DNA of 41,365 nt, from NCBI GenBank assembly GCA_949293905.1, contig CASFFG010000015.1, positions 1 through 41,365 on the forward strand, read 5' to 3'. The position numbers and the translations under genes were made by a program. This DNA comes from an uncultured Christensenella sp. GTDB taxonomy: Bacteria; Bacillota; Clostridia; Christensenellales; UBA1242. This document shows positions 23,569 to 31,888 of this stretch, piece by piece (the stretch's first letter is position 1; each line of letters opens with the position of its first letter). The notes beneath the pieces are model-generated. The model searched no databases and was not told the DNA's origin. It saw nothing but the letters and a program-made list of their open reading frames with translations.

Positions 23569-23820
23569 ATGGGTAAAATTGACTTTGAATTAGTGCAAGA
23601 TTTTGTATCTGCTCAATATGGTGAGATGGTTTATAGTTTTAATGAAAGTCACGGAATTATAACAGCACTTTTTAGATTAAATCAACATGAATTTGCACTT
23701 GATTTCAGCGAAAATTCTGTGTTTGTTAACGGAAAATTAGATTTACATCTATCTAAAAAATGGCTTATGTTTTTAAAAGATAATAATGTTGTTTTATTCA
23801 ACAATGGATTTAAATTGTAA
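23569..23820 (+). CDS. Hypothetical protein of 83 residues
   Basis: AGGAG stands 7 bases before the ATG, and a promoter and a terminator flank the gene, so it is probably real. The sequence (GKIDFELVQDFVSAQYGEMV at the start, KWLMFLKDNNVVLFNNGFKL at the end) alternates strand-like and helical segments without cysteines, signal peptide or membrane helix. I do not recognise the family. The small cytoplasmic protein is transcribed away from plsY. Confidence 0.7.
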   Translation: MGKIDFELVQDFVSAQYGEMVYSFNESHGIITALFRLNQHEFALDFSENSVFVNGKLDLHLSKKWLMFLKDNNVVLFNNGFKL

Positions 23821-23891
23821 TTAAATATTAAAAACAATTGAGATAAGTTGTTAAATATTTAATATCTTTGTACCAATTTAATAGAAACAAA

Positions 23892-23914
23892 TAAGGAACC
23901 TAAAGTTCCTTTTT
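23892..23914 (+). terminator. Terminator of the 83-residue orphan
   Basis: AAGGAAC and GTTCCTT form a 7-bp stem with a 5-nt loop followed by T. Confidence 0.8.
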
Positions 23915-23933
23915 TCTTCCACTTAGGTTTCAC

Positions 23934-23980
23934 AAAAAAAGCCCGCTAGGTGACTTAAATTATCAATTAGCGGGTTTTTA
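23934..23980 (-). terminator. Terminator of the sigma-like gene
   Basis: CCCGCTA and TAGCGGG arms enclose a loop of about 17 nt, and both strands end in T runs. It lies 20 bp past the stop of the minus-strand gene at 24001. Confidence 0.75.
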
Positions 23981-24000
23981 TCCATTATAATTTTCAACAT

Positions 24001-24762
24001 CTACGAATCGTAATAAAAATCCATATGCTTTCCAACGCGACTAGGGTGACGCAACCAACGGGTATATTTTCTTACTAGTTGCCTTACCGCTTCACCAGTA
24101 ATACCGTACTTTCTGCCTGTTTTTTCATAACTATTTGCTAATTCTTTATCGCCAAATCCGTAATAATCGTATAATATTTTGGAGTGAGTGGTCATTTTAT
24201 TATAATCCGTACTCGTGCTTCCACCTACTTTCGCGATTTCTTCTATTAAAACATCATGCAATATATCCTTACTTACATCTTCGAAAGGAGAATCTTGGTC
24301 CGCCACAATAGAATCAACTTCTCTATCAATTTCGTCATGCGATAGGTCCGCATTATGTTTTATATATGCATTGTTCTTTGTGATTAGTCTATTTGCAATT
24401 ACCCAACGAAGAGTATTGTCGTAATAACTTACGCATCTATCAAACTTTTTTGTATTCATCACATAACTGTGCGCTATATCAAACGCCATACTCAAATTTT
24501 CTTCAAACTGAATTTTAATTTCATTAGTAGCATAGATATGCGCTAACTGGTCGAAAATATTATATAGACTAGCGTTTAACAACTCCGTTCTAGCCTTTTC
24601 ATCTCCGCTATTAATCCTTTTAACAAACGCTTTATATTCCTCATTCTTAAGTCTTACAATATTTGGATACAATTCCTTATAGATTTTCCTATATCTTTTC
24701 ATTTTTTCTAAAATGGATAATGCTGAAATTCTTTCCTTAGTTTTTTCTTTAATTTCTCCCAT
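24001..24762 (-). CDS. Divergent sigma-70-like factor
   Basis: The 253-residue protein ends like region 4.2 of a primary sigma factor: KYGITGEAVRQLVRKYTRWL followed by RHPSR, corresponding to the RpoD helix-turn-helix and its LRHPSR end. The first two thirds are only vaguely region 2-like (INSGDEKARTELLNASLYNI, then FDIAHSYVMNTKKFDRCVSY, then YDNTLRWVIANRL) and lack the usual DLIQEGNIGL and YATWWIRQAI signatures. The start at 24762 is supported by GGGGAG before the ATG; the frame upstream to 24795 lies on the promoter. It may be an alternative sigma factor or a sigma-derived regulator. It is monocistronic. Confidence 0.7.
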   Translation of the reverse strand: MGEIKEKTKERISALSILEKMKRYRKIYKELYPNIVRLKNEEYKAFVKRINSGDEKARTELLNASLYNIFDQLAHIYATNEIKIQFEENLSMAFDIAHSYVMNTKKFDRCVSYYDNTLRWVIANRLITKNNAYIKHNADLSHDEIDREVDSIVADQDSPFEDVSKDILHDVLIEEIAKVGGSTSTDYNKMTTHSKILYDYYGFGDKELANSYEKTGRKYGITGEAVRQLVRKYTRWLRHPSRVGKHMDFYYDS

Positions 24763-24785
24763 ATCTCCCCACTTAAAACACAATA

Positions 24786-24814
24786 ATGCTAACATGCATG
24801 ACTATTTTTGTCAA
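24786..24814 (-). promoter_or_regulatory. Promoter of the sigma-like gene
   Basis: On the minus strand TTGACA, 17 bp and TAGCAT end 23 bp before the ATG, leaving room for the GGGGAG site. Confidence 0.75.
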
Positions 24815-24933
24815 GACTAAAATTTATTAGCTAGTAGAAAATTTTTAATATTTTGTGCTATTTAATAAAATCTATTTATAATAGTTTGCTTTAATGGCTA
24901 ATAAATAATAGCATTAATTATTTATCATCGTGA

Positions 24934-26250
24934 TTAATCTTCATTTTTATTCTTAAATTGAACCTTAATTGGTGTACCTTTAAAATCAAATGCGCGTCTT
25001 AGACTATTCTCTAGATAGCGAATGTACGAATTTTCGACTAGAGACGCGTTATTGCAAAATATCGTGAAAGTTGGAGGACAAGTCCCAGTCTGCTTACCAA
25101 ATATGATTTTTAAGCGTTTGCCGTTCTTACTAGGGGGTTCGGTTACGCTTATCGCATTAGTTAATACATTATTAAATAGTGCCATCGGTATCTCGCGTCG
25201 CGCGTTAGATAATACATAGTCCACCTGCTCCATAATCTTCCCTATTCTCTGCCCCGACGCACACGAAACATAGAGGGTCACGTAGTATTTCATAAAGGCA
25301 AGTTCGATTGAAAATTGCTTTTCAAACTCTTTTCTTTTTTCTTCGCTATTTTCAATTAAATCCCATTTGTTTACAACTATTACGCTCGGTTTACCCTGCT
25401 CGTGAATTAGACCTGCGATTTTCACATCTTGCTCTGTAATTCCTGCGGACGCGTCGATTACTAGAACCGCAACATCGCATCGCTCTATCGCGTTCAAACT
25501 CCTAATCACACTATATCTCTCAATGCTATCTGGCTCGATTTTAGATTTCCTTCTAAGTCCTGCTGTGTCGATGAGCACGTAGTCTTTATTATTCCACCTA
25601 AACGGACTATCAATCGCGTCACGGGTCGTCCCCGCCACCGAACTTACCACCACTCTTTCTTCGCCGAGCAATCGATTGGTTATTGAGGACTTCCCTGCGT
25701 TTGGCTTTCCTACTAGTGCGATTTTTACTTCGTCTTCATTTTCGCTAAGGTCAATTTTTTTGATATATTTCACAACTTCATCGAGCAGGTCGCCTAGGCC
25801 TTTGCTTTGCTCAGCAGATATAGCAATAGGGTCGCCTAATCCCAATTCGTAGAACTCATAAATTTTATCAACTTCGTAATTGTCAAGTTTATTGACAGCG
25901 ACAATTTTTGGCGCGCGTGCACGACGCAAATGATTTGCGACTTCTATATCCTGTGAGGTTAAGCCTTCCTTCCCATCAACGAAAAATATGATAACGTCCG
26001 CTAAATCTATCGCCAAATTTGCCTGCTCAATTATGCGCTTATTTATCTCATCTTCCTTATTAAAATCCAGTCCGCCAGTATCTACAATCTGGAACGAATA
26101 TCCGCACCACTCGGCGTTTGCAAAAATTCTATCCCGAGTGACACCCGGAATATCTTCAACTATGCTAATTTTCTCTCCCGCGATTTTATTGAAAAAGGTA
26201 GATTTCCCTACATTTGGTTTTCCAACTATCGCAACTAATGGTTTCTTCAT
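24934..26250 (-). CDS. der: Ribosome-assembly GTPase Der (EngA)
   Basis: The 438-residue protein has two tandem G domains followed by a KH-like domain, the unique layout of Der. Domain 1 has GKPNVGKST, DTGGLD and NKLD; domain 2 has GKPNAGKSS, DTAGLRRKS and NKWD. It is essential for 50S subunit maturation. The length is normal. The ATG comes 9 bp after a TTGAAA-17-TATAAT promoter and there is no Shine-Dalgarno site, so the transcript is expected to begin within about three bases of the start codon. Confidence 0.97.
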   Translation of the reverse strand: MKKPLVAIVGKPNVGKSTFFNKIAGEKISIVEDIPGVTRDRIFANAEWCGYSFQIVDTGGLDFNKEDEINKRIIEQANLAIDLADVIIFFVDGKEGLTSQDIEVANHLRRARAPKIVAVNKLDNYEVDKIYEFYELGLGDPIAISAEQSKGLGDLLDEVVKYIKKIDLSENEDEVKIALVGKPNAGKSSITNRLLGEERVVVSSVAGTTRDAIDSPFRWNNKDYVLIDTAGLRRKSKIEPDSIERYSVIRSLNAIERCDVAVLVIDASAGITEQDVKIAGLIHEQGKPSVIVVNKWDLIENSEEKRKEFEKQFSIELAFMKYYVTLYVSCASGQRIGKIMEQVDYVLSNARREIPMALFNNVLTNAISVTEPPSKNGKRLKIIFGKQTGTCPPTFTIFCNNASLVENSYIRYLENSLRRAFDFKGTPIKVQFKNKNED

Positions 26251-26259
26251 AATGAGTAT

Positions 26260-26288
26260 ATTATACTAAATTTTAAAACTTTTTTCAA
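26260..26288 (-). promoter_or_regulatory. Leaderless promoter of der
   Basis: On the minus strand TTGAAA, 17 bp and TATAAT end 9 bp before the der ATG. Confidence 0.8.
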
Positions 26289-26298
26289 TAGTTTAGAG

Positions 26299-28515
26299 TT
26301 ATTTCCTTTTACATTTGTTACAAAATAGGCAAAAAACTTTTTTATCCCTAATTTTGCGTGCTAGGTAGATTATGGATATTACTATAATAGAGATTAAAAT
26401 TACAGCAAACAAAGCAAACATGATTCCGCGCTCAATCGACTGATATACTACGAACGCAAGCATATACGCGAGAGTAAATTCCGCAAGCAATCCTAACCAC
26501 ATGTAGCCTTTCCCTGCTTCATGCTTTATGACAGCCATGGTGGATACGCACGGCGCATAAATTAGCGAGAAAATCAAAAATGATACCGCACTAGACATAT
26601 TGAAATGTATTACGCTCGTGGTTAATGTAAGCGTGCTAATTAGAGTTAAATTGTCTAGCGAGTTATTGCAAATTGCGAATGTGGATAAAATCATTTCCTT
26701 TGCCAACACTCCAACTATGAGCGCTAAGACTATTCCCGCTAAATTAAGTCCTATAGGCGCGAAGATAAATGAAAATTTACTTGCGATGATATAAAGGATA
26801 CTCTTTTCAATTATGTCCGTATAGACGAAAGTGAAAGTAGTATGTGTGAGTATCCAGACAATTATTCCGCACGAGAGCACAATGGAAAATACACGTTTAA
26901 TCATATCTATTGCGTTGATTTTTGCAACCACTAGAATATGCTTAAAATCTGGAAGGCGTATAGGCGGAAATTCAATTAATAGTTCGCTAGATTTGGTTGG
27001 AAGAATAGTTTTATTTAAAATTTTTGCCACAATGAGTAGCAATATTATTCCTAGTAGATAAAGTCCCGCTATCACTAAAAATGCGTACTCTCCAAAAAAG
27101 GCGGACGCAACTAGCATAAACACGGGAAGCCGAGCCATACAACTTATGAACGGATTTAGTATAGCAGTCTTTATTTTTAAATTTTTTGTATTCATGTTTC
27201 GAGTTGCCATGGCAGACATTGTGTTACAGCCGAGCCCCAGTAGCATTATGTAAATCGCTTTTCCATTAAGTCCAACTTTTTCCAGTACATCGTCAAACAC
27301 ATATGCCATTCGTGAGATTATTCCGCTGTCTTCAATTATCGTTAAAAATATGAATAACAAAACCACTTGCGGAAGAAAACTAAGAACTATTGAAAAGGCA
27401 GAAAACACTCCACCACGGAAAAATTCAATAGCCCAAATATTGTCAAAATGCAGGTACATAAAATTCATAAACGGAGTAAAAAGGATTTTATCTACGAACA
27501 GATTTAATAGTTCGCTAAGTTTATCTCCAACTAAAAAGAATATAATATAAATGGCGAGTAAAAATAAGATAAAGAATCCCAGCGTCATGACAAATGGATT
27601 AAGTAAAAACTTGTCCGCACGCGACGAACCATAAATATAGTTTTTGTCTTGTTTAACGCAATCAGTTAGCAACTCATCAATGTATTTATACCGCGCTTCT
27701 ATAACACGCTCTAAATAGGTTAAAATCGTTTTTTTATTTTCGCCACCTATACCTTCATCTATTCCATTTAATGCGTATATAATTTTATTTTCGTCCAAAT
27801 TAGTTTTTTGTTTAATTTCTAAAATAATTTTATATAAATATGGATTTTTTTGTATATTTTTATTAAATTTGCTTAAATTTTCACTATTTTTTATATTGTT
27901 TTTTATAAATATAATATTTTTATTATTATTTTCTATTTTTACATTATCAATATCATTACTTTTTTTATTATTTAATAGGTTTTTACTTGGAAAGTTAAAA
28001 AAATTAGTATTTTTTTCTTTAAAATTCAAATTATTTACATTATTTTCATTAAAATTAAATAAATTTTTATTAATTTTTATTTTTTTTGCGTTTATTATCT
28101 CTATCTTTTTATCTAATTTTTTACTAAGTTTATCTATATTAATCTCATTTTTTCGTTTCTTAAAATAATCGTAATTATTGATTAGAATTTTATAGTCTAA
28201 ATTCAGTTCATCAAGTTGCAGACATAAATACAGATTGTGTCTAAGTGAATTTGCATCTAGTACCATAAGTCTACATGCATTTTCATTTAACACAATATCG
28301 CGGGCGACTCTCTCTTCGTATGAAAAACTGTTTAGTGAATACATTCCAGGCAGGTCAACGAACTCGTATTCGTCCTTTTCAAATTTCACAACTTTGCGTT
28401 TCTCTTCAACGGTCACTCCATGAAAATTCCCGGTATGTTCACTCGATTTTGTAAGTGAATTAAATAAGGTCGATTTCCCTACATTTGGATTTCCCAATAA
28501 CAACACTTTAAACAT
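26299..28515 (-). CDS. feoB: Ferrous iron transporter FeoB with low-complexity insert
   Basis: The 738-residue protein starts with the FeoB G domain: GNPNVGKSTLFN at 8-19, TGNFHGVTVE, DLPGMYSL at 54-61 and NNYD at 113-116. It has two gate modules in the membrane part, seen in GGVFSAFSIVLSFLPQ, LGLGCNTMSAMATRNM and VLAKEMILSTFAI, with about eight or more hydrophobic helices. It imports Fe2+ in a GTPase-dependent way. Residues about 145-225, between G domain and helical bundle, are almost only Asn, Lys, Ile, Phe and Leu. This is a low-complexity stretch not typical of the family. The start overlaps the end of feoA by 8 bp. Confidence 0.95.
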   Translation of the reverse strand: MFKVLLLGNPNVGKSTLFNSLTKSSEHTGNFHGVTVEEKRKVVKFEKDEYEFVDLPGMYSLNSFSYEERVARDIVLNENACRLMVLDANSLRHNLYLCLQLDELNLDYKILINNYDYFKKRKNEINIDKLSKKLDKKIEIINAKKIKINKNLFNFNENNVNNLNFKEKNTNFFNFPSKNLLNNKKSNDIDNVKIENNNKNIIFIKNNIKNSENLSKFNKNIQKNPYLYKIILEIKQKTNLDENKIIYALNGIDEGIGGENKKTILTYLERVIEARYKYIDELLTDCVKQDKNYIYGSSRADKFLLNPFVMTLGFFILFLLAIYIIFFLVGDKLSELLNLFVDKILFTPFMNFMYLHFDNIWAIEFFRGGVFSAFSIVLSFLPQVVLLFIFLTIIEDSGIISRMAYVFDDVLEKVGLNGKAIYIMLLGLGCNTMSAMATRNMNTKNLKIKTAILNPFISCMARLPVFMLVASAFFGEYAFLVIAGLYLLGIILLLIVAKILNKTILPTKSSELLIEFPPIRLPDFKHILVVAKINAIDMIKRVFSIVLSCGIIVWILTHTTFTFVYTDIIEKSILYIIASKFSFIFAPIGLNLAGIVLALIVGVLAKEMILSTFAICNNSLDNLTLISTLTLTTSVIHFNMSSAVSFLIFSLIYAPCVSTMAVIKHEAGKGYMWLGLLAEFTLAYMLAFVVYQSIERGIMFALFAVILISIIVISIIYLARKIRDKKVFCLFCNKCKRK
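27841..28083 (-). repeat. AT-only-like low-complexity segment in feoB
   Basis: The coding strand here is dominated by AAT, AAA, ATT and TTT codons, with long runs containing almost no G or C, far above the AT content of the flanking feoB sequence. The frame stays open. Confidence 0.75.
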
Positions 28516-28732
28516 AGTTTACTTCCACCCCACGCGCCAAGTTGTCCTTTAAAGTAAATAGCGAATGATTAAATGAAATTAAAAGAGTATGTTTAAGTAA
28601 ACTCCTCCTTTTAACCTGAATTATTGTCCCGCGAATAAGCCCTAATTCCATAAGCCTAATTTTAGTTTTTTCTTCAATATCAATACCTTTTATTACACAC
28701 GATGTGTTTAGTTTTACATCATTTAAAGTCAT
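28508..28732 (-). CDS. feoA: FeoA family protein
   Basis: The 74-residue protein fits FeoA, an SH3-like small cytoplasmic protein that assists FeoB: MTLNDVKLNTSCVIKGID, KIRLMELGLIRGTIIQVKRRS and an NHSLFTLKDNLARGVEV end. It directly precedes and overlaps feoB, so the two form the iron-uptake operon. Only 25 bp separate the start from the preceding terminator; a clear promoter or Fur site was not identified. Confidence 0.92.
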   Translation of the reverse strand: MTLNDVKLNTSCVIKGIDIEEKTKIRLMELGLIRGTIIQVKRRSLLKHTLLISFNHSLFTLKDNLARGVEVNYV

Positions 28733-28756
28733 ACTATATCTTATTATTTTATATAT

Positions 28757-28780
28757 AAAAAAATGCTCACATAGTGAGCA
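28757..28780 (-). terminator. Terminator of the trhP-lipid kinase operon
   Basis: GCTCAC and GTGAGC form a stem with a 3-nt loop; the minus strand continues ATTTTTTT. It separates this operon from feoAB. Confidence 0.85.
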
Positions 28781-28903
28781 ATGATTATTTATGAAATGAT
28801 AAATGATTGTTCTATTTTTCTATATCCCAAATGTAAAATTCTATTTGTTTCTATATTAATGGATAATGTTATTGTATAATTGAATACTTGTTAAATATAA
28901 GTA

Positions 28904-29794
28904 TTAGTTCTTAATTAGCGTGACAGTTTTGTTAACTACAAATCTCTGTCTTAAAAAGTTACTTTTTTCACCATCAACTGTAAAACACTCGTTAGCATGA
29001 TTATCTATCACAAAATCGCTTAGGTCACGAATTATAACATTTTTACTCTTCCTTACCGCTTTAACCCCGCGCAAAAACAACTTAATTAAATCAAAATAAC
29101 ATTTTAATCCTTTCCCGCGCTTTATTGCTATTAACTTATAACTTCCGTTATCCATTTTTTCGCTAGGGTCAAGATTAAACCCGCCTATGTAATTGCTATT
29201 GAACACCATTAAGAAAACGAATTTATCATGAATAGTTTCATCTTTTAGTTTTATGCTAATAGGCAATGATTTGAATTTAAACATGCTCTTAAGTCCAGAT
29301 ATTACATATGCAAGGCGTCCTAATCTCTTCTTGGTAACATTATTTGTTTGGAACGAAACCTTTGTTAGATAGCCCGTGGCGATAGCATATGTCACGTAAT
29401 CTATTCCATCAAACATGATGTCATATTTAGTTGTATTTAATCTTAAAATTGCGTCTAACGCTAAATCTAGGTCAAATTTTATCCCGAGAGTATGTGCAAC
29501 ATCATTACATGTGCCGAAAGGCAAAACTCCAATTATTGGATTTTCTCCACTCTTTACTACACCGTTAATCACTTGATGCAATGTCCCATCTCCACCGCAT
29601 GAAACAATTATATCATATTTGCCCGCATGTTTATATGCCAACTCTTCCGCGCCGTCTTGCGACATGCTTGTCATAAGGTCGACTGTCGAATATCTTAAAG
29701 ATAGGCGCTTCTTTATCTTGGGCAAAAATTGGTCGATTTTCCCGCGCATCGCATTTGGATTATATATAACTAAAACACTAGATAAATTTTGCAC
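28904..29794 (-). CDS. DgkB/YegS-family lipid kinase
   Basis: The 296-residue protein has the diacylglycerol-kinase catalytic signature SCGGDGTLHQVINGVVKS near residues 64-81, IGVLPFGTCNDVAHTLGI, and the C-terminal FTVDGEKSNF. Family members phosphorylate diacylglycerol or related lipids, recycling it to phosphatidic acid. It starts with GTG directly after the stop codon of the U32 gene, with GAAGGAAG as ribosome-binding site inside that gene, so the two are translationally coupled. It is peripheral to the membrane by family knowledge. Confidence 0.9.
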   Translation of the reverse strand: MQNLSSVLVIYNPNAMRGKIDQFLPKIKKRLSLRYSTVDLMTSMSQDGAEELAYKHAGKYDIIVSCGGDGTLHQVINGVVKSGENPIIGVLPFGTCNDVAHTLGIKFDLDLALDAILRLNTTKYDIMFDGIDYVTYAIATGYLTKVSFQTNNVTKKRLGRLAYVISGLKSMFKFKSLPISIKLKDETIHDKFVFLMVFNSNYIGGFNLDPSEKMDNGSYKLIAIKRGKGLKCYFDLIKLFLRGVKAVRKSKNVIIRDLSDFVIDNHANECFTVDGEKSNFLRQRFVVNKTVTLIKN

Positions 29795-30988
29795 TTACTT
29801 CTTCCTTCTTAAAATTTCATATTTTTTTAACGGCGTATTCGTCGTAATATAGACTTGCTGTTTAGGAATTTTACATTCGTCTAGGTCTTCTCCGTCAACA
29901 CTCGTGATTTTATCTATTTTCACCACTGCATTATTGTTCGTAGGGGACAAAAGTTCAAGTTCCTCTAACTTAAATCTATTGCGCATTTCAACTTTTGCTT
30001 TTCCGTCTTTACTATCTTCAAGCACGACTGCAACAAATTCATAACTGCTGACTGGGAGGCTAGAATCTAGGCTCTGTTTAGGTTCGCCAAAGTAAAACCC
30101 GGTTGAGTAATCGCGGTGACTAGATTTATAGACTTCATTTCGAATAGTGCTCGGCAAATCATAGACTTTATTATTTTCCATATAGTCTAGCGCAAGTCGA
30201 TATGCATTCACAATGTTAGCAACATAATATTCAGTCTTCATTCTGCCTTCAATTTTAATTGAGTCCACCCCTGCGTCACGAAGTTTGTCAAGATAATCAA
30301 TCATGCAAAGGTCTTTGCTGTTTAATATATATGTACCGTGACTATCTTCTTCTATTGGGTACTCTTCCGTCCTACTGGTTTCACGGATAGCGTAATTCCA
30401 CCTACATGCTTGCACGCACGCTCCGCGGTTTGCGTCCCTACCTGTAAAGAAATTAGATAGCAAACATCGTCCCGAATAACTGATACACATAGCCCCATGG
30501 ACAAACGCTTCAAGTTCGATTTCTTCTGGAATACTCTTACGCAAACTTGCTATCTCGTCGATAGTCATCTCTCGCGCTAAAATTAATCTTTTTACACCCA
30601 ATGCAACATAAACTAGCGCAGATTCGCTATTTGTTATATTCGCCTGTGTGCTGACATGAACCGCTAGGTCGGGAGTTAATCTTCTAGCCATACTTATAAC
30701 CCCAAGGTCTGCACAGATTATCGCATCAACATTTATCTCGGCTAAATATTTTAGATAGTCTGGTAGGTCTTTTAAGTCATTTTCGTGTGGGATTATATTG
30801 ACCGTCACATATACTTTAACATTTCTTGCGTGAGCATAATCTACCGCCCATTTTAGTCCGTCTAGGTCAAAATTCCCCGCGTATGTCCTAAGTCCAAAGC
30901 GCGTGGAAGCAAGATACACCGCGTCCGCGCCGTAGTTTATCGCCATTATTAACTTATCCCTATCTCCTGCAGGGGCAAGTAGTTCCAT
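29795..30988 (-). CDS. trhP: U32 family protein, probable tRNA hydroxylation protein TrhP
   Basis: The 397-residue protein has the U32 signatures ELLAPAGDRDKLIMAINYGA, EAFVHGAMCISYSGRCLLSN and RDANRGACVQACRW, with the four-cysteine cluster that holds an iron-sulfur centre. A LCMIDYLDKLRDAGVDSIKIEGR segment follows. Close relatives (YrrN/YrrO in Bacillus, YegQ in E. coli) are required for 5-hydroxyuridine at the tRNA wobble position, the precursor that TrmR methylates. A trmR-like gene is at 33793. AGGAGAGG precedes the ATG. The older name is collagenase-like peptidase; protease activity is doubtful. Confidence 0.88.
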   Translation of the reverse strand: MELLAPAGDRDKLIMAINYGADAVYLASTRFGLRTYAGNFDLDGLKWAVDYAHARNVKVYVTVNIIPHENDLKDLPDYLKYLAEINVDAIICADLGVISMARRLTPDLAVHVSTQANITNSESALVYVALGVKRLILAREMTIDEIASLRKSIPEEIELEAFVHGAMCISYSGRCLLSNFFTGRDANRGACVQACRWNYAIRETSRTEEYPIEEDSHGTYILNSKDLCMIDYLDKLRDAGVDSIKIEGRMKTEYYVANIVNAYRLALDYMENNKVYDLPSTIRNEVYKSSHRDYSTGFYFGEPKQSLDSSLPVSSYEFVAVVLEDSKDGKAKVEMRNRFKLEELELLSPTNNNAVVKIDKITSVDGEDLDECKIPKQQVYITTNTPLKKYEILRRKK

Positions 30989-31125
30989 TTCCTCTCCTAT
31001 ACCAAATTAATTCAAATACATTATAATTAAATTTCTAATTTTTAATTAAAATAATGTAAAAGTACACTTGTTTTAAATATTATAGAATAATTTTAAGTTT
31101 TTTTCAACTAATTTTTAAAAAAGAC

Positions 31126-31154
31126 TTGAAAAATTATTCTTTTTGTGGTAGACT
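31126..31154 (+). promoter_or_regulatory. Promoter of the 177-residue orphan
   Basis: TTGAAA, a 17-bp spacer and TAGACT fit a sigma-A promoter. It would give a 5' leader of about 160 nt that is AT-rich. Confidence 0.65.
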
Positions 31155-31157
31155 ACA

Positions 31158-31180
31158 TGACGCTCAAAATTAGGGCGTCA
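31158..31180. promoter_or_regulatory. Operator-like inverted repeat at the transcription start
   Basis: TGACGC and GCGTCA are separated by 11 bp and overlap the predicted start site of the promoter at 31126. It may bind a repressor or form a 5' hairpin in the mRNA. The rest of 31019-31320 shows no gene. Confidence 0.5.
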
Positions 31181-31320
31181 ATAATTAAAAGTTTAAAATA
31201 TTAAATTTTAGTGTTTTGAGATTTAAAATCTATTTAACTGGCAAAATTTTTTGAATTTATTAATATTAAATTTCATATTTTAAATAGAATAAAATTTACA
31301 CGGTATTAAAAGGAGAAAAT

Positions 31321-31854
31321 ATGAAATATTTAGTTTACAGTGATGATGAAAATGTAGAGAATTTCTACCTATACGATAGCGATTTGCAAAACCCTAACAA
31401 GAAGAATCCGCTCTCTTTCGTTTCATACCTAAGTGCATCTAAGAGTTGGGACAATGATTTGAAGAAATCTATGAATGGGAAAAATAAGAGAAATCTAGAT
31501 TCTGGTTGCATTAAGTCTCTTGAAAAGAGCGAATTAAAAGGATATTTATCCAATCCTGATTACAAACAAATCTTAGTCCCTGCCGATGATGAAAAGTATA
31601 TGGCTATCATTCCTAACGGAACAGCCTGCCCATACGGACTAATGATAAGATGCAAACAAAATAAAAATTTCGATAAGACTAGCGGGAAAACTTCCCCTTC
31701 TAACACTTTTAAAATGGTTGTTAAGTGCAGTTATGCTAATATTTTTAGAAAACTTACGTTAGACGAATCTAGTTCAATTTCTCTTAACGGTTTCTCGTTA
31801 ATCTCGCTAGATGAATATGAAAATAGCGCGGAAACAAGTGTAAACCCACAGTAA
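31321..31854 (+). CDS. Hypothetical protein of 177 residues
   Basis: AAAGGAG stands 7 bases before the ATG, with its own promoter and terminator. The sequence opens KYLVYSDDENVENFYLYDSD and is polar, with KQILVPADDEKYMAIIPNGT in the middle and a Ser-rich end; there is no signal peptide or membrane helix. I do not recognise a domain. It stands alone on the plus strand between two minus-strand units and may be regulated by the palindrome at its promoter. Confidence 0.7.
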   Translation: MKYLVYSDDENVENFYLYDSDLQNPNKKNPLSFVSYLSASKSWDNDLKKSMNGKNKRNLDSGCIKSLEKSELKGYLSNPDYKQILVPADDEKYMAIIPNGTACPYGLMIRCKQNKNFDKTSGKTSPSNTFKMVVKCSYANIFRKLTLDESSSISLNGFSLISLDEYENSAETSVNPQ

Positions 31855-31860
31855 AAATTA

Positions 31861-31884
31861 AGACTACTAAATTTAGTAGTCTTT
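31861..31884. terminator. Shared bidirectional terminator
   Basis: A perfect 24-bp palindrome with AAGACTACTAAA as one arm lies between the convergent ends of the 177-residue orphan and the GH10-like gene. A short T-rich stretch follows on the plus side. Confidence 0.75.
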
Positions 31885-31888
31885 CTTA

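Noticed and set aside
27869..28168. 99-codon Leu/Phe-rich plus-strand frame that looks like a membrane protein
   Set aside because: It is the complement of the Asn/Lys-rich FeoB insert and has no start signals.
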